Assembly (NCBI RefSeq): GCF_001183985.1
Contig: NZ_LFZW01000001.1
Location: 400,206-464,205 of the forward strand
Direction: 5' to 3'
Origin: Peribacillus loiseleuriae
GTDB lineage: Bacteria; Bacillota; Bacilli; Bacillales; DSM-1321
DNA: 64,000 nt
Shown here piece after piece: positions 30,595-38,918 of this stretch. Positions within the stretch are counted from its first letter, which is position 1; each line of letters opens with the position of its first letter. The position numbers were made by a program, and so were the translations under genes. The notes beneath the pieces are model-generated. The model saw only the letters and a list, made by a program, of their open reading frames with translations, had not been told where the DNA came from and ran no database searches.

Positions 30595-30760
30595 GTATGT
30601 GATAACAATGGTACATATCTGAATACCTCCTTATCTGGAAATAATAGCTGATAGACAGCGGATTAAAACGAATATAAGAAAACAGTTGCTAAATTCCTAT
30701 TCAATTGGCAAACTTAAGTAGATAATGAACTCCATAGAAAAGAAGGCGAAGGTGACTTAC

Positions 30761-31168
30761 ATGATTGAGATAAAGACTTCCACACTCAGCGATGGGGAGT
30801 TCAATAGAGGGGTATTTGCAACACGTGATATAGCAAAAGGTGAGCTTGTACATGAGGCGCCGGTTATTTCTTACCCTAATAAGGAACATGAACATATCGA
30901 GAAGACGTTGCTTGCAGATTACGCATTTGAGTATGGTGTAAACCACACGGCCATCCTTTTAGGGTATGGAATGTTGTTTAACCACTCCTACACGCCGAAT
31001 GCAACGTATGATATTAATTTTAAGAACCACACGTTTGACTTTTATGCGTACACTGATATAAAAGCCGGTGAAGAGATTTTAATCAACTATAATGGTGATG
31101 TAGATGATAATGAACCTCTATGGTTTAATATGGAAGATAACGAAAGTAGCAAAGCAGAAACGAACTGA
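30761..31168 (+). CDS. SET-domain protein (putative protein lysine methyltransferase)
   Basis: A 135-residue compact SET domain. RGVFATRDIAKGELV forms the SAM-binding N-part. FNHSYTPNA (73-81) is the NHS cofactor/pseudoknot motif, and AGEEILINYNGD (102-113) matches the ELTxxY catalytic motif. No pre-SET or post-SET cysteines are seen. The ATG at 30761 follows GAAGGTGA by 6-7 nt; an in-frame ATG at 30725 lacks one. It is monocistronic between terminators. The substrate is unknown; bacterial SET proteins of this size are rarely characterised. Confidence 0.88.
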   Translation: MIEIKTSTLSDGEFNRGVFATRDIAKGELVHEAPVISYPNKEHEHIEKTLLADYAFEYGVNHTAILLGYGMLFNHSYTPNATYDINFKNHTFDFYAYTDIKAGEEILINYNGDVDDNEPLWFNMEDNESSKAETN

Positions 31169-31177
31169 ATGAATGGG

Positions 31178-31232
31178 AAAGATGAAGATAAGAGGCGGGA
31201 TTCAAAATTTGAATGGTGCTTCGTATCTTTAT
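31178..31232 (+). terminator. Terminator after the SET-domain gene
   Basis: AAAGATGAAGATA pairs imperfectly with TATCTTTATCTTT and is followed by a run of nine T. Confidence 0.6.
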
Positions 31233-31299
31233 CTTTTTTTTTAGATATCTGAGGTTTCACGCGCGTCGTTATGGAAACCTCAAAAATAATGGCAAATTT

Positions 31300-31470
31300 C
31301 TAGTTGGAATGACAAAAGTCCATATTAATTAATCGATTAATTAATATGAACCTTTTTTGAATGGAACGTTTGTGAATAAAGGAAAAGTAGGAAAGTAGAT
31401 GTCAAGAAATGTGTTGATTTAGAGGGAATATTGCCTGAGAAATAATTCCCTTTTTCGACAATATAGCTCC
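31300..31470 (+). repeat. R3 repeat, copy 1, containing a 28-bp perfect palindrome
   Basis: Positions 31321-31348 are a perfect palindrome centred on AATCGATT with AATTAATT flanks. The surrounding ~170 bp resembles 36893-37060 (shared TGACAAAA, TAATCGATTAATTAA, GGAAAAGT and AGAAATAA blocks in the same order). No ORF is preserved. The palindrome looks like a TetR-type operator, but no such gene is nearby. Confidence 0.55.
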
Positions 31471-31548
31471 AAAATAGTTCTTAACATAATCATAGGTACA
31501 ATCCGTTTCAATTATCTCAACCTGAATCATTTCATTTCGATATCTCTA

Positions 31549-31584
31549 AACAAGTCGATTCTTTTATAGGAAATCGACTTGTTT
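31549..31584. other. Perfect hairpin in the 31.2-31.7 kb intergenic region
   Basis: AAACAAGTCGATT faces AATCGACTTGTTT with a short loop. It could be a terminator remnant or an mRNA structure. Apart from R3 the rest of the 590-nt gap shows nothing recognisable. Confidence 0.4.
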
Positions 31585-31760
31585 ATGTTGTAATTCGGTA
31601 AGCGTTCAAATATCCCCAAATTGGCTGTACCATTATTAGAAATTTTTAATTTTCTTATTAATCTACCTTAACTATTTTTACATGGGAATTTAAGTAATAA
31701 GGTGTATTCTTGGATTCGTAAGAGGCAAGACATGCTCTATAAAATGAGGAGGAATAATAA

Positions 31761-32204
31761 ATGATTGGAACAAAATTATTAGCATCTGTATTAGCATTAG
31801 GCGTTGTGGGTGGAGGAGCTGTTGGTGTACATGCTATTCAACCAGAAAAGTCCATTCAACCAACATCAACCGTAAACCAAGAGGAGACAGCAACAGAAGA
31901 GAAGCAAGATTCAAATGAACAAGCAAAATTACAAAAAGAAGCTTCTATCACTCAAGATGAAGCGACAAAAACAGTTTTGGCACAATATCAAGGTGGCACT
32001 GTAAAACAGGTCGAATTAGAAGATGAAGATGGTTCGGTTGTATATGGTGTTGACGTAGTTTCAAAGGACGGCAAAAGCTATGATGTGAAAGTGGATGCCA
32101 AAACCGGTAAAATTACAAAAGCCGAAAATGATAATGAAAATGGTAATGAAGCCGAGGATCATGATAAAGAAGTCAATGATGATAACACAGCCGAAAATAA
32201 CTAA
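31761..32204 (+). CDS. Secreted PepSY-domain protein
   Basis: A 147-residue exported protein with a hydrophobic N-terminus (LLASVLALGVVGGGAVGVHA, possible cleavage after about residue 25), a low-complexity acidic linker, and one PepSY domain at about residues 70-120 (ITQDEATKTVLAQYQGGTVKQVELEDEDGSVVYGVDV). The C-terminal tail is very acidic and rich in N, D and E. The ATG at 31761 follows GAGGAGG. PepSY domains often inhibit peptidases or occur in envelope proteins; the partner is unknown. Confidence 0.88.
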   Translation: MIGTKLLASVLALGVVGGGAVGVHAIQPEKSIQPTSTVNQEETATEEKQDSNEQAKLQKEASITQDEATKTVLAQYQGGTVKQVELEDEDGSVVYGVDVVSKDGKSYDVKVDAKTGKITKAENDNENGNEAEDHDKEVNDDNTAENN

Positions 32205-32266
32205 TATTCAAAAATGAGTGTTCAAAGAGTTTTTTATGAATGTTTGTTATCCATAATTGATTATAA

Positions 32267-32302
32267 GACTCCCTTTTACGAACAGTAAAAGGGAGTCCCT
32301 TA
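32267..32302 (+). terminator. Terminator after the PepSY gene
   Basis: GACTCCCTTTTAC and GTAAAAGGGAGTC form a perfect 13-bp stem with a 5-nt loop, followed by a T-rich tail. Confidence 0.8.
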
Positions 32303-32362
32303 TTTCATTTATATGAAATAGCTTCCACGAATTTTAGAAAAATAAAAGAAAAGGATGATTAT

Positions 32363-32938
32363 ATGAATTACGAATTATTTAAAAGCATCCATAATCTATC
32401 TGGCTATAATCATGCATTAGATAACTCGATGGTATTTATAACGAATAATGCTATTTACATGTTTGCATTGACCCTTATCATTCTTTGGATATTTGGCGGT
32501 AAAGCCATGAAACGTGCTGTATTATATGCCGGTGGAACAGGAGTCCTTGCGTTAGTTGTAAATGTTCTGATTGCGCACATTTACTTTGAGCCGCGTCCAT
32601 TTGTCACACATCACATTCAAACCTTGATTCCGCATGCTGCAGATTCTTCATTTCCTAGTGATCATTCGACAGGCGCTTTTTCGATTGCAATCGCCATGTG
32701 GTTTCGATATAAAAAAATCGGTATTCCCATGTTTATATTAGCCCTATTAACAGGCTTTTCTCGTATTTGGGCGGGGCTTCATTATCCGTTTGACGTAGTA
32801 GGCAGTTTAATTGTGGCAATTGCCGTAGCTTATGTGATTGTAAAATTATCAAGATTGTTCGACCCGCTTGTAAACTGGATTATTTCTATATATGACTCGA
32901 TTTTTAGCCAAAGAAACAAATCTAATAAATCTTCTTGA
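32363..32938 (+). CDS. PAP2-family phosphatase (BcrC-like undecaprenyl-diphosphatase)
   Basis: A 191-residue membrane phosphatase with five to six hydrophobic segments. The three PAP2 signature parts are YFEPRPF near residue 75, SSFPSDHSTGAF near residue 98 and SRIWAGLHYPFDVVGS near residue 135. The length and the start MNYELFKSIHNLSGYN match BcrC-type undecaprenyl pyrophosphate phosphatases. These recycle the wall lipid carrier and confer bacitracin tolerance. The ATG at 32363 follows AAAGGATGA. It is monocistronic with a following hairpin. Confidence 0.88.
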   Translation: MNYELFKSIHNLSGYNHALDNSMVFITNNAIYMFALTLIILWIFGGKAMKRAVLYAGGTGVLALVVNVLIAHIYFEPRPFVTHHIQTLIPHAADSSFPSDHSTGAFSIAIAMWFRYKKIGIPMFILALLTGFSRIWAGLHYPFDVVGSLIVAIAVAYVIVKLSRLFDPLVNWIISIYDSIFSQRNKSNKSS

Positions 32939-32955
32939 ACTTAAATTTCTAAAAG

Positions 32956-32995
32956 TGAAGGAAACGATTTAAACAAGTCGTTCCCTTCTTTTTGG
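32956..32995 (+). terminator. Terminator after the PAP2 gene
   Basis: GAAGGAAACGA and TCGTTCCCTTC form a stem with one bulge and a TTTTT tail. The following ~300 nt are non-coding until the ECF-type promoter at 33322. Confidence 0.75.
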
Positions 32996-33321
32996 TATGT
33001 CTCGCAGGATAAGGAATTTTTTATACACAAAGAGTGTCATCAGCATTAACAAATCTTAACGGTTTAATCGCAATCCCGAATCACCTATAATGAAACATGT
33101 CTAAGTAGCTAAACCATATCAAGGCTGTAGTGACTTTGCTCTTTTCTTTTTTGACTCATTTGAGAGGAGCCGCAGTTTTTCATGCCTTTCAGCAAAGTGA
33201 GAAGGTAGTCCTGAAGCCAGAGCTAAAAAGAGTTGAAAATCAACAGAGTTAATTAACAAAGCCTTTTATTAAAAAATTTGCAGGAATGGCATAAATCATA
33301 TATCGTTTATCCTAGAAGAAA

Positions 33322-33349
33322 TGAAACTTATTTATGAACGAAACGTATA
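33322..33349 (+). promoter_or_regulatory. ECF sigma (sigma-W-like) promoter of xpaC-telA
   Basis: TGAAAC (33322-33327), exactly 16 nt, then CGTATA (33344-33349). This matches the Bacillus sigma-W consensus TGAAAC-N16-CGTA perfectly, 36 nt before the xpaC start. It points to induction by cell-envelope stress. Confidence 0.75.
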
Positions 33350-33384
33350 AATAGGATAGAAATTAGGTTAGGGGTGTCGATGCG

Positions 33385-34041
33385 ATGAACCGATTAGTAA
33401 CTTCCATTGCTGGAATTGTTATTTCAGGTCCTATTGCTGTAATCATATGGCCAGTGTGTGTGTATGGATTTGGTCAGACCATTATACTGTCTACAATTTG
33501 GTCTGTATTAGGTGGCGTTCTTGCATTTGGAGCGAGTTCCATCTATATGACTGCTCGTTTTTTGAAGAAACACGGACTAAGTAGAAAAGAGTATCGATAT
33601 ATCCAAGGAAATGTAAAAGAAGCGAAATCTAAGGTCTTTCGAGCATGTAAAGCGCTATTATCGATTCGACACATTCCTTCTTTAAAGGAAAGAATTGAGC
33701 TTGTGAGGATGATCAGAAAGATTTACAGCTTAACGAAAAAAGAGCCGAAACGGTTTTATCAAGCAGAACAGTTTTACTTCTCTCACTTGGATTCTACTTT
33801 GGAATTGGCAGAAAAATATGTGTTTCTAGCGGCGCAGCCGAAGAAAAATAAAGAATTGGATCTTTCGTTAATTGAAACACGGAGAACATTAGAAAAACTA
33901 ACGAAAACAGTTGAAGAAGATCTATATGAAGTGATTTCGAATGATATTCAAGAACTTGATTTCGAAATTGATGTCGCAAAGCAAACGATCAAAAACACGA
34001 AAGAATCAAGTTTGATTACTGGGAGCAAGAAATGGAAATGA
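33385..34041 (+). CDS. xpaC: XpaC-family protein
   Basis: A 218-residue protein of the XpaC family (5-bromo-4-chloroindolyl phosphate hydrolysis family). Two N-terminal membrane segments (about residues 5-28 and 32-55) are followed by a long helical, coiled-coil-rich cytoplasmic part with LIETRRTLEKLTKTVEEDLYE. No catalytic motif is recognisable, so the hydrolase label is historical. The ATG at 33385 follows GGGGTG. It overlaps telA by 10 nt, as in B. subtilis xpaC-yaaN, and lies behind an ECF-sigma promoter. An envelope-stress role is likely. Confidence 0.88.
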   Translation: MNRLVTSIAGIVISGPIAVIIWPVCVYGFGQTIILSTIWSVLGGVLAFGASSIYMTARFLKKHGLSRKEYRYIQGNVKEAKSKVFRACKALLSIRHIPSLKERIELVRMIRKIYSLTKKEPKRFYQAEQFYFSHLDSTLELAEKYVFLAAQPKKNKELDLSLIETRRTLEKLTKTVEEDLYEVISNDIQELDFEIDVAKQTIKNTKESSLITGSKKWK

Positions 34042-35096
34042 GTGAAGACGAGAGAAGTCTCGATCAGAGTATAGTCACACATCCCTTTGCTACAGAACTT
34101 CCAAGTGAGGGGAAGAAGGTAATTGATACAATTTCAGAAGATAGCAGACAAAAGGCGTTACAGATTGTCCAAGAATTACGATTGAATAATCGTCAGGCGT
34201 TAGTCACTTTTGGGATGCCTGCACAATCTAAATTGCTTGTCTTCTCGAATACGATGCTTGATCAAGTACAGAGGCAGGATATTGGTGAAATCGGTGAAAT
34301 TTTAACTGATTTAATTGGGAAGCTAAACGAAGTGAACCCTGATGAATTGACGCCTGTTCGTCAATCTTTTTTTGAACGATGGTTTAGAAAAAAAACAAGA
34401 TCTCCACAGGAAACGATGTCCCGATTTCAAAAGGCGAGCGCTCAAATTGACCGCATTAGTGTGAAATTGAGCCGAAGCAAGAACATCCTGTTAGCTGATA
34501 TTGTCATGCTTGACCGATTATATGAGCACAACAAAGAGTATTTTCATATGCTCAACATTTACATCGCGGCAGGAGAATTAAAGCTTGAAGAATTACATGG
34601 AAATTCAATTCCAACCGCAGAGCATGTGGCAAAAATGGAAACGGACCCTCTAAAAAAGCAGGAGTTAGACGATATCCTTTCATATACAGATTTACTAGAA
34701 AAACGCGTATATGACTTGAAGATAAGTAGAGAAATTACTTTGCAAAGTGCTCCGCAAATTCGTCTCATCCAGCATACAAACCAATTGCTAGTTGAAAAAA
34801 TCCAATCATCGATCATGACGGCGATTCCCCTTTGGAAGAATCAAATGTCGATTGCTTTCTCATTTTTGAGACAAAATCATGCAGCTAGCGCCAACAAACA
34901 GGTCTCTGAAAAAACGGAGAAATTATTTGTGACAAACAATGAATTGGAAAAACTAGCGCAAACACATGAAAGTTTAAGGTCAACCTTAGCTGAATCATTA
35001 ATAATCCAAGCTGAAGGCAACTCAAACCGCCAACATGTCGAGCAGGAGTTTCGTTCCATTGAAACAGCGTTAAAACAAAAGCTATCGGAAAAATAA
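34032..35096 (+). CDS. telA: TelA-family toxic anion resistance protein
   Basis: A 354-residue, mostly helical TelA/YaaN protein. Characteristic parts are the DTISEDSRQKALQIVQEL start, FGMPAQSKLLVFSNTMLDQVQ, and the central IYIAAGELKLEEL with a long coiled-coil. The ATG at 34032 (or 34038) lies in the end of xpaC, giving coupled translation. The family was linked to tellurite resistance and cell-envelope agents. Its molecular function is not settled. Confidence 0.92.
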   Translation: MEMSEDERSLDQSIVTHPFATELPSEGKKVIDTISEDSRQKALQIVQELRLNNRQALVTFGMPAQSKLLVFSNTMLDQVQRQDIGEIGEILTDLIGKLNEVNPDELTPVRQSFFERWFRKKTRSPQETMSRFQKASAQIDRISVKLSRSKNILLADIVMLDRLYEHNKEYFHMLNIYIAAGELKLEELHGNSIPTAEHVAKMETDPLKKQELDDILSYTDLLEKRVYDLKISREITLQSAPQIRLIQHTNQLLVEKIQSSIMTAIPLWKNQMSIAFSFLRQNHAASANKQVSEKTEKLFVTNNELEKLAQTHESLRSTLAESLIIQAEGNSNRQHVEQEFRSIETALKQKLSEK

Positions 35097-35164
35097 AAGC
35101 ATCCATGGGCATCTGTATCCAACTAAAGCGCTGAAAAAGGTTCAGGTTCTTAAATTGTATAGCC

Positions 35165-35240
35165 GGGGGTGGAGCTGATTTTGCGAAGCCTGCCCCTTTT
35201 CCACAGAAAAGAGAAAGGTGAGTTAAGCCTTTCTTTTTTT
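35165..35240 (+). terminator. Terminator region after telA
   Basis: Two consecutive hairpins: GGGGG...CCCC followed by TTTT near 35165-35200, then GAAAGG/CCTTTC at 35213-35233 with a T7 tail. The second is the more convincing. Confidence 0.6.
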
Positions 35241-35289
35241 CAATTGGCTGTGTTAAACAATATTGTTGTTAAAAAAATTTTGGCTTATT

Positions 35290-35313
35290 CGTGTGAAACT
35301 ATGGTTTCACACG
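35290..35313. other. Perfect hairpin CGTGTGAAAC / GTTTCACACG
   Basis: A 10-bp perfect stem with a 4-nt loop in the 400-nt gap between telA and the SEC-C gene. It is followed by CCTTTC rather than a T-run, so it is not a clear terminator. The rest of the gap shows nothing. Confidence 0.45.
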
Positions 35314-35495
35314 CCTTTCAATTAAAGTTCATTCTCCGTTGCATAAACGCATTTTTAGGTTTGAGTTAGCTTCGTAATGTTGACATATTCTTGAATAAAT
35401 AACCATTTGCCTAGGCTTGGAGATAAATAGATGACTGAATGTCAAATAGGGGATACAATACTAAAGAAATAAGTATTTTATAGGATGTGTGAATA

Positions 35496-35990
35496 ATGAG
35501 AACGATTAGTGCATCAGAAATATTAGATGGCAAGTCGATTAAGTATATAGATGTGTTTGGAATACAGGATAATATTGCGTTGAAAAGCAAGTACGAGGGG
35601 AAAACCTATTGGATTTACGACTATTATTGCATGCATGCAGCTTGCCATTGTGATGATGTTTATCTGAAATTTATTGAAGAAGACGAGAATTCGAAAGCTA
35701 CAGGGCGTCATTTCGGCGTGAGAAAATCGTTTAAAAACGGTGAAATGGTTATTGAAGATCGAAATCTTTCAGAACAGAAGGCAAACGAGGTTGCAGCAGA
35801 GGCATTAAACTATAGTCCTGAAGTTGTAGAGTTATTCAAACAACGGTATGCGCAAATGAAGTTGGAAGGTCATAATATCATAACAAAAGAGTCGAAGACA
35901 CCGATTATAAATGAGAATGTAATTGGAAGAAATGATCCATGTACTTGCGGCAGCGGAAAGAAATACAAAAAATGCTGCGGGATTGCATAA
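35496..35990 (+). CDS. SEC-C motif protein of unknown function
   Basis: A 164-residue protein that ends in a SEC-C zinc-binding motif, [19 protein letters not shown], as found at the SecA C-terminus. The N-terminal half contains a cysteine/histidine cluster ([12 protein letters not shown]) that may be a second metal site. The ATG at 35496 is preceded by GGATG. Repeat R2 copy B follows 8 nt after the stop. The N-terminal family is not recognised; metal-dependent RNA or SecB binding is possible from the SEC-C domain only. Confidence 0.85.
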   Translation: MRTISASEILDGKSIKYIDVFGIQDNIALKSKYEGKTYWIYDYYCMHAACHCDDVYLKFIEEDENSKATGRHFGVRKSFKNGEMVIEDRNLSEQKANEVAAEALNYSPEVVELFKQRYAQMKLEGHNIITKESKTPIINENVIGRNDPCTCGSGKKYKKCCGIA

Positions 35991-35998
35991 GATAACGC

Positions 35999-36121
35999 AG
36001 AGGATGTCCCAAATGAAAGGGTTAGAACCTAGGACTATTCTGTACAGTTTAGATGAGGGCGTATGTAGAATGATAAACTGTGCAAAGAGTATGAGGTCAA
36101 GATCTTTACGGGACATCCTCT
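35999..36121 (+). repeat. R2 MITE-like repeat, copy B
   Basis: A 123-bp element with perfect 12-bp terminal inverted repeats (AGAGGATGTCCC / GGGACATCCTCT) and inner partial inverted blocks (ACAGTTTA / TAAACTGT). It is the cleanest copy and defines the ends of the family. Confidence 0.8.
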
Positions 36122-36192
36122 TTATATTTTATTAATGCATGTACGATCCTGTAGTTTGGCATCCCATCTTTTGAAACCGCTCTTTTTAATTT

Positions 36193-36245
36193 CTAAATAA
36201 AGTGAAACTTCCATCAGTAGGGGGTCTAACTGCCCGTTAAGTGTG
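36193..36245 (-). repeat. R4 short repeat, copy 1
   Basis: Read on the minus strand: TTAACGGGCAGT, a run of C, ACTGATGGAAGTTTCAC and TTTATTTAG. The same ends occur at 36757-36797 and at 60566-60920, where a 300-bp structured core lies between them. Confidence 0.65.
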
Positions 36246-36260
36246 GGAGAAAATTAAAAT

Positions 36261-36290
36261 AAGCATCTGAAATATTTCAGATGCTTTCAT
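36261..36290. terminator. Terminator of the small minus-strand gene
   Basis: A perfect 26-bp palindrome (AAGCATCTGAAAT and its complement, 36261-36286), 13 nt beyond the stop of the 68-residue gene, with T- and A-rich flanks. Confidence 0.7.
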
Positions 36291-36298
36291 GTATGGTA

Positions 36299-36505
36299 TT
36301 AGTCATGCACTTTATTGTCAGTGGGTTTGTTTTTCGTGAATAGAAGACTTTGTCTTTTCTGTTTAATCTGTTGAGCCAGCGTCTTTAAATAAGGGTTGGC
36401 TTTTAATAAATCAGCCAACTGATCATCGTTGGGTTCGGATGATTCATCTTGGACGCTTACCTCTTCAAGTTTTGGTTCTGGTTTGTCGAATCGTTTCCTT
36501 TTCAA
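36299..36505 (-). CDS. Small hydrophilic protein of unknown function
   Basis: A 68-residue, highly charged protein with a basic start (KRKRFDKPEPKLEEV), an acidic middle (QDESSEPNDDQLADLLK) and a C-terminal amphipathic stretch (NPYLKTLAQQIKQKRQSLLF). It starts with TTG at 36505, with AGGGGTGA about 7 nt upstream. The good ribosome site and the terminator directly after it argue that it is real. No family recognised. Confidence 0.6.
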   Translation of the reverse strand: MKRKRFDKPEPKLEEVSVQDESSEPNDDQLADLLKANPYLKTLAQQIKQKRQSLLFTKNKPTDNKVHD

Positions 36506-36594
36506 TTCCTCTCACCCCTTTTCATATAGACTATGATGGCTCTTAGAATTTTGTCCTTTCATTTGGTGAAAATAGTTTGATTAAAATAGGTATA

Positions 36595-36735
36595 GTAGCT
36601 CTGGACTCACTAGGTTTACTGGCTGAAACAGAAGGGGAGGATTGGAGAGGCCGTTCAAGTGGAACAGTGATGGGATATATTCACTTGCACGTTTCAGATA
36701 TGTTAAAAACAAAAGAGTATCTGAAACGTACTGAA
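36595..36735 (+). pseudogene. Glyoxalase/VOC-family dioxygenase fragment
   Basis: About 47 codons resemble the middle of CatE/YfiE-like vicinal-oxygen-chelate proteins: LGLLAETEGEDWRGRSSG followed by TVMGYIHLHVSD (metal His in HLHV) and KTKEYLKR. Both the N-terminal domain and the remaining C-terminal part are absent, and the frame runs into repeats R2/R4. This is a gene fossil. Confidence 0.6.
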
Positions 36736-36872
36736 GGGTCATCCACTATATATCATTTATCCCGCTTAACCCCCACTGATTGAAGTTTCACATTATCTGA
36801 CGTGTACATGACACAATAAATGGTGTATAGAGCGTGAAGTCAGAATCTTATGGGACAACTTCGTCTTTTGTT
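36735..36872 (-). repeat. R2 repeat, copy C, interrupted by R4 copy 2
   Basis: Flanks match the reverse complement of copy D (ACTATATATC, TGACGTG, TGGTGTATAGAG, then GGGACAAC at the end). A 36-bp R4 unit sits in the middle at 36757-36797, bordered by TTATC on both sides. It is therefore a nested insertion into an already decayed copy. Confidence 0.6.
36757..36797 (+). repeat. R4 short repeat, copy 2, nested in R2
   Basis: TTATCCCGCTTAAC, CCCCCACTGATTGAAG, TTTCACA and TTATC. The two TTATC ends may be a 5-bp target duplication or part of the element. Confidence 0.6.
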
Positions 36873-36892
36873 TTAATGATATTGTGACAAGT

Positions 36893-37060
36893 GCTGACAA
36901 AATGGAATCTAACTAATCGATTAATTAAATGAACTTGAATCCCTTTCCTACTATGGAAAAGTGAGAATTGGAAAGTGCGGATATTGTAAGTATTCCCGGA
37001 GAAATAACCAGAAATTCCGACAAGAATATGAAGAGGATATTGATATGAAAAGGATCTGTT
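36893..37060 (+). repeat. R3 repeat, copy 2
   Basis: A degenerate partner of 31300-31470, with TGACAAAA, CTAATCGATTAATTAA, GGAAAAGT and GAGAAATAAC in order. A 33-codon open frame (starting GTG at 36961, RIGKCGYCKYSRRNNQKF, ending TAG) is present here but broken in copy 1. Confidence 0.5.
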
Positions 37061-37137
37061 AGAAGTGAAAAATAGATACATGTAGGAAGCTCATATCACG
37101 AAACGCATGTTTATTCTGGCAACAAAGCATCGGCTAA

Positions 37138-38784
37138 TTAACCAATGCTCTGTTGTGAATAACAATTAATTGGTAAACGCAAATGCACTTCAGTACCTTT
37201 TCCAAGCATACTTTCAAAGGTAATATTCCCACGGTGCGTTTCAATGATCCGTGAACTGACAGTCAGTCCGAGACCCGTTCCTTTTTCCTTCGATGAATAA
37301 AATGGTTCCCCAAGATGTTTGATTCGTGCCTTTTCTATCCCTTGACCATTATCCTTGACTTTAACAGTAACTTGATCATGAGCCATAGAAAACTCGATTG
37401 TAACTGATGTTGCTGACGCTTCAATCGAGTTCTTAATAATATTGATGAATACTTGCTTTAATTGATTTGCTTCACACCGTATTAATGGGATGGACTCGTT
37501 TCCTTTTATAGAAATGGAGGCTCCATTCAAGTTCGCTTCAGGTTTAAGTAATGTTACGACATCATGTATCAGAATCACGATGTTATGATCACTAAACTTC
37601 ATTTCCTGAGGTTTGGCAAGGACGAGCAATTCGCTGACAATCAGGTTAATTCGATCTAACTCACTTAACATAATTGAGTAGTAATGCTGATATTCTAATT
37701 CATTGGATTTTAACAGTTGTACGAAGCCAATTAAAGAAGTAAGTGGATTTCTAACTTCGTGAGCTACACTTGCTGCCAATTTCCCAACGACTGATAATTT
37801 TTCAGTTTTTCTCAGAATTTCTTCGGTTTCACGTATGAGCGTTACGTCCTGTGCATAGCCGATGACACCAATAATTTGGTCATTTATTAGCATTGGAACG
37901 AGTGTAAAAGAAAGTAACACGGTCTCTTTATGTTTTGTAAGAATACGAATGTCTCCATGTGTAATCCCTGTTTTATTCTTAACAACTTCGGCTAATGATT
38001 GATGCAAATTCTCTTTTTCATTTGAGTTAGCTAATACATCCATGATTGAAACACCGGTGATATCGTCAAATCGCCAGCAAGTTACACTTTCAAAGCGCGA
38101 ATTGATATTTGTTATCACACCACCTATATCCATCATAAGCACAGGTTCAGGATTATAATCGAAGAGCGATTTATATTGTTGCTGACTTTGCAATAAATGC
38201 TGCTCAGCTTTCACTCGTTCAGTTATATCCCTCCCGAATACAATAAACGCTTTTCTGGAACCATCTTCATGAAAAAGGGGAACTTTTATCGTATCAAATG
38301 TTTTGTGAAGTCCATCAGGCATTGGAATAAATTCTTCACACCGAGTAACTTGCCGATTTGCCCACGTTTCTTCATCTGAAGTCTCGCAATACTCTAATGC
38401 TTCTTTATAGAAATCAGTGTATTGAGCTAGTTCACTATCCTTTTTTCCTTTATAGTCTACTTGCTCGAGTTGAAAGAGTTCGAGTCCAAATTTATTGGCT
38501 TCAGTCCAACGTCCCTGGCCATCTTTGAAATTAACAAAGTCAGACATTGAATGGATCAATGTTTGCAGCCGTTCTTGTTCTTCTTTTAATAACGTGTAGC
38601 TTTTTCTCTTTTTTAGAAAAAAGTAGTGGATAGCAGCAGTAATAACAATGAAAAGAATCCCTTCGACTCTTTGAATCATCAGCAACTTTTGAAAAGGTAA
38701 ATTAGTAATTGTAAGATACCATTCTTTATAAAAAAGAATGGATAAACCGCAGGTAACGTATATGCATACAATTATTTTTGGCAT
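37138..38784 (-). CDS. Membrane PAS-domain sensor histidine kinase
   Basis: A 548-residue kinase with two N-terminal membrane helices (about residues 4-20 and 40-60). Two PAS domains follow (about 75-195 and 205-325, each with PAC-type ends such as FIVFGRDITERVKAEQHL and IGYAQDVTLIRET). The HisKA box VAHEVRNPLTSLIGFVQLL has its phospho-His near residue 343, and the HATPase domain carries NIIKNSIEAS, VKDNGQGIEKARI and GTGLGLTVSSRI. The H-box style is that of Bacillus sporulation-type kinases (KinA-E). The ATG at 38784 follows AAAGGAG. No response regulator is adjacent, so it is an orphan kinase that could feed the phosphorelay. Confidence 0.9.
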   Translation of the reverse strand: MPKIIVCIYVTCGLSILFYKEWYLTITNLPFQKLLMIQRVEGILFIVITAAIHYFFLKKRKSYTLLKEEQERLQTLIHSMSDFVNFKDGQGRWTEANKFGLELFQLEQVDYKGKKDSELAQYTDFYKEALEYCETSDEETWANRQVTRCEEFIPMPDGLHKTFDTIKVPLFHEDGSRKAFIVFGRDITERVKAEQHLLQSQQQYKSLFDYNPEPVLMMDIGGVITNINSRFESVTCWRFDDITGVSIMDVLANSNEKENLHQSLAEVVKNKTGITHGDIRILTKHKETVLLSFTLVPMLINDQIIGVIGYAQDVTLIRETEEILRKTEKLSVVGKLAASVAHEVRNPLTSLIGFVQLLKSNELEYQHYYSIMLSELDRINLIVSELLVLAKPQEMKFSDHNIVILIHDVVTLLKPEANLNGASISIKGNESIPLIRCEANQLKQVFINIIKNSIEASATSVTIEFSMAHDQVTVKVKDNGQGIEKARIKHLGEPFYSSKEKGTGLGLTVSSRIIETHRGNITFESMLGKGTEVHLRLPINCYSQQSIG

Positions 38785-38918
38785 GGATGCGCTCCTTTAT
38801 TTGGTGCTCAGCTTAGTAAGGATATTTTTACCTATAAATTTTACCATATGGAGATTTGAGTTGGGGAAAAAGAAAGAAGTTAAGATGATAAATTATCCAA
38901 ACATAGAGTGAGAAAAGT

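Noticed and set aside
35169..35369. 66-codon open frame after telA
   Set aside because: It spans two terminator-like hairpins and a perfect palindrome, so it is unlikely to be translated.
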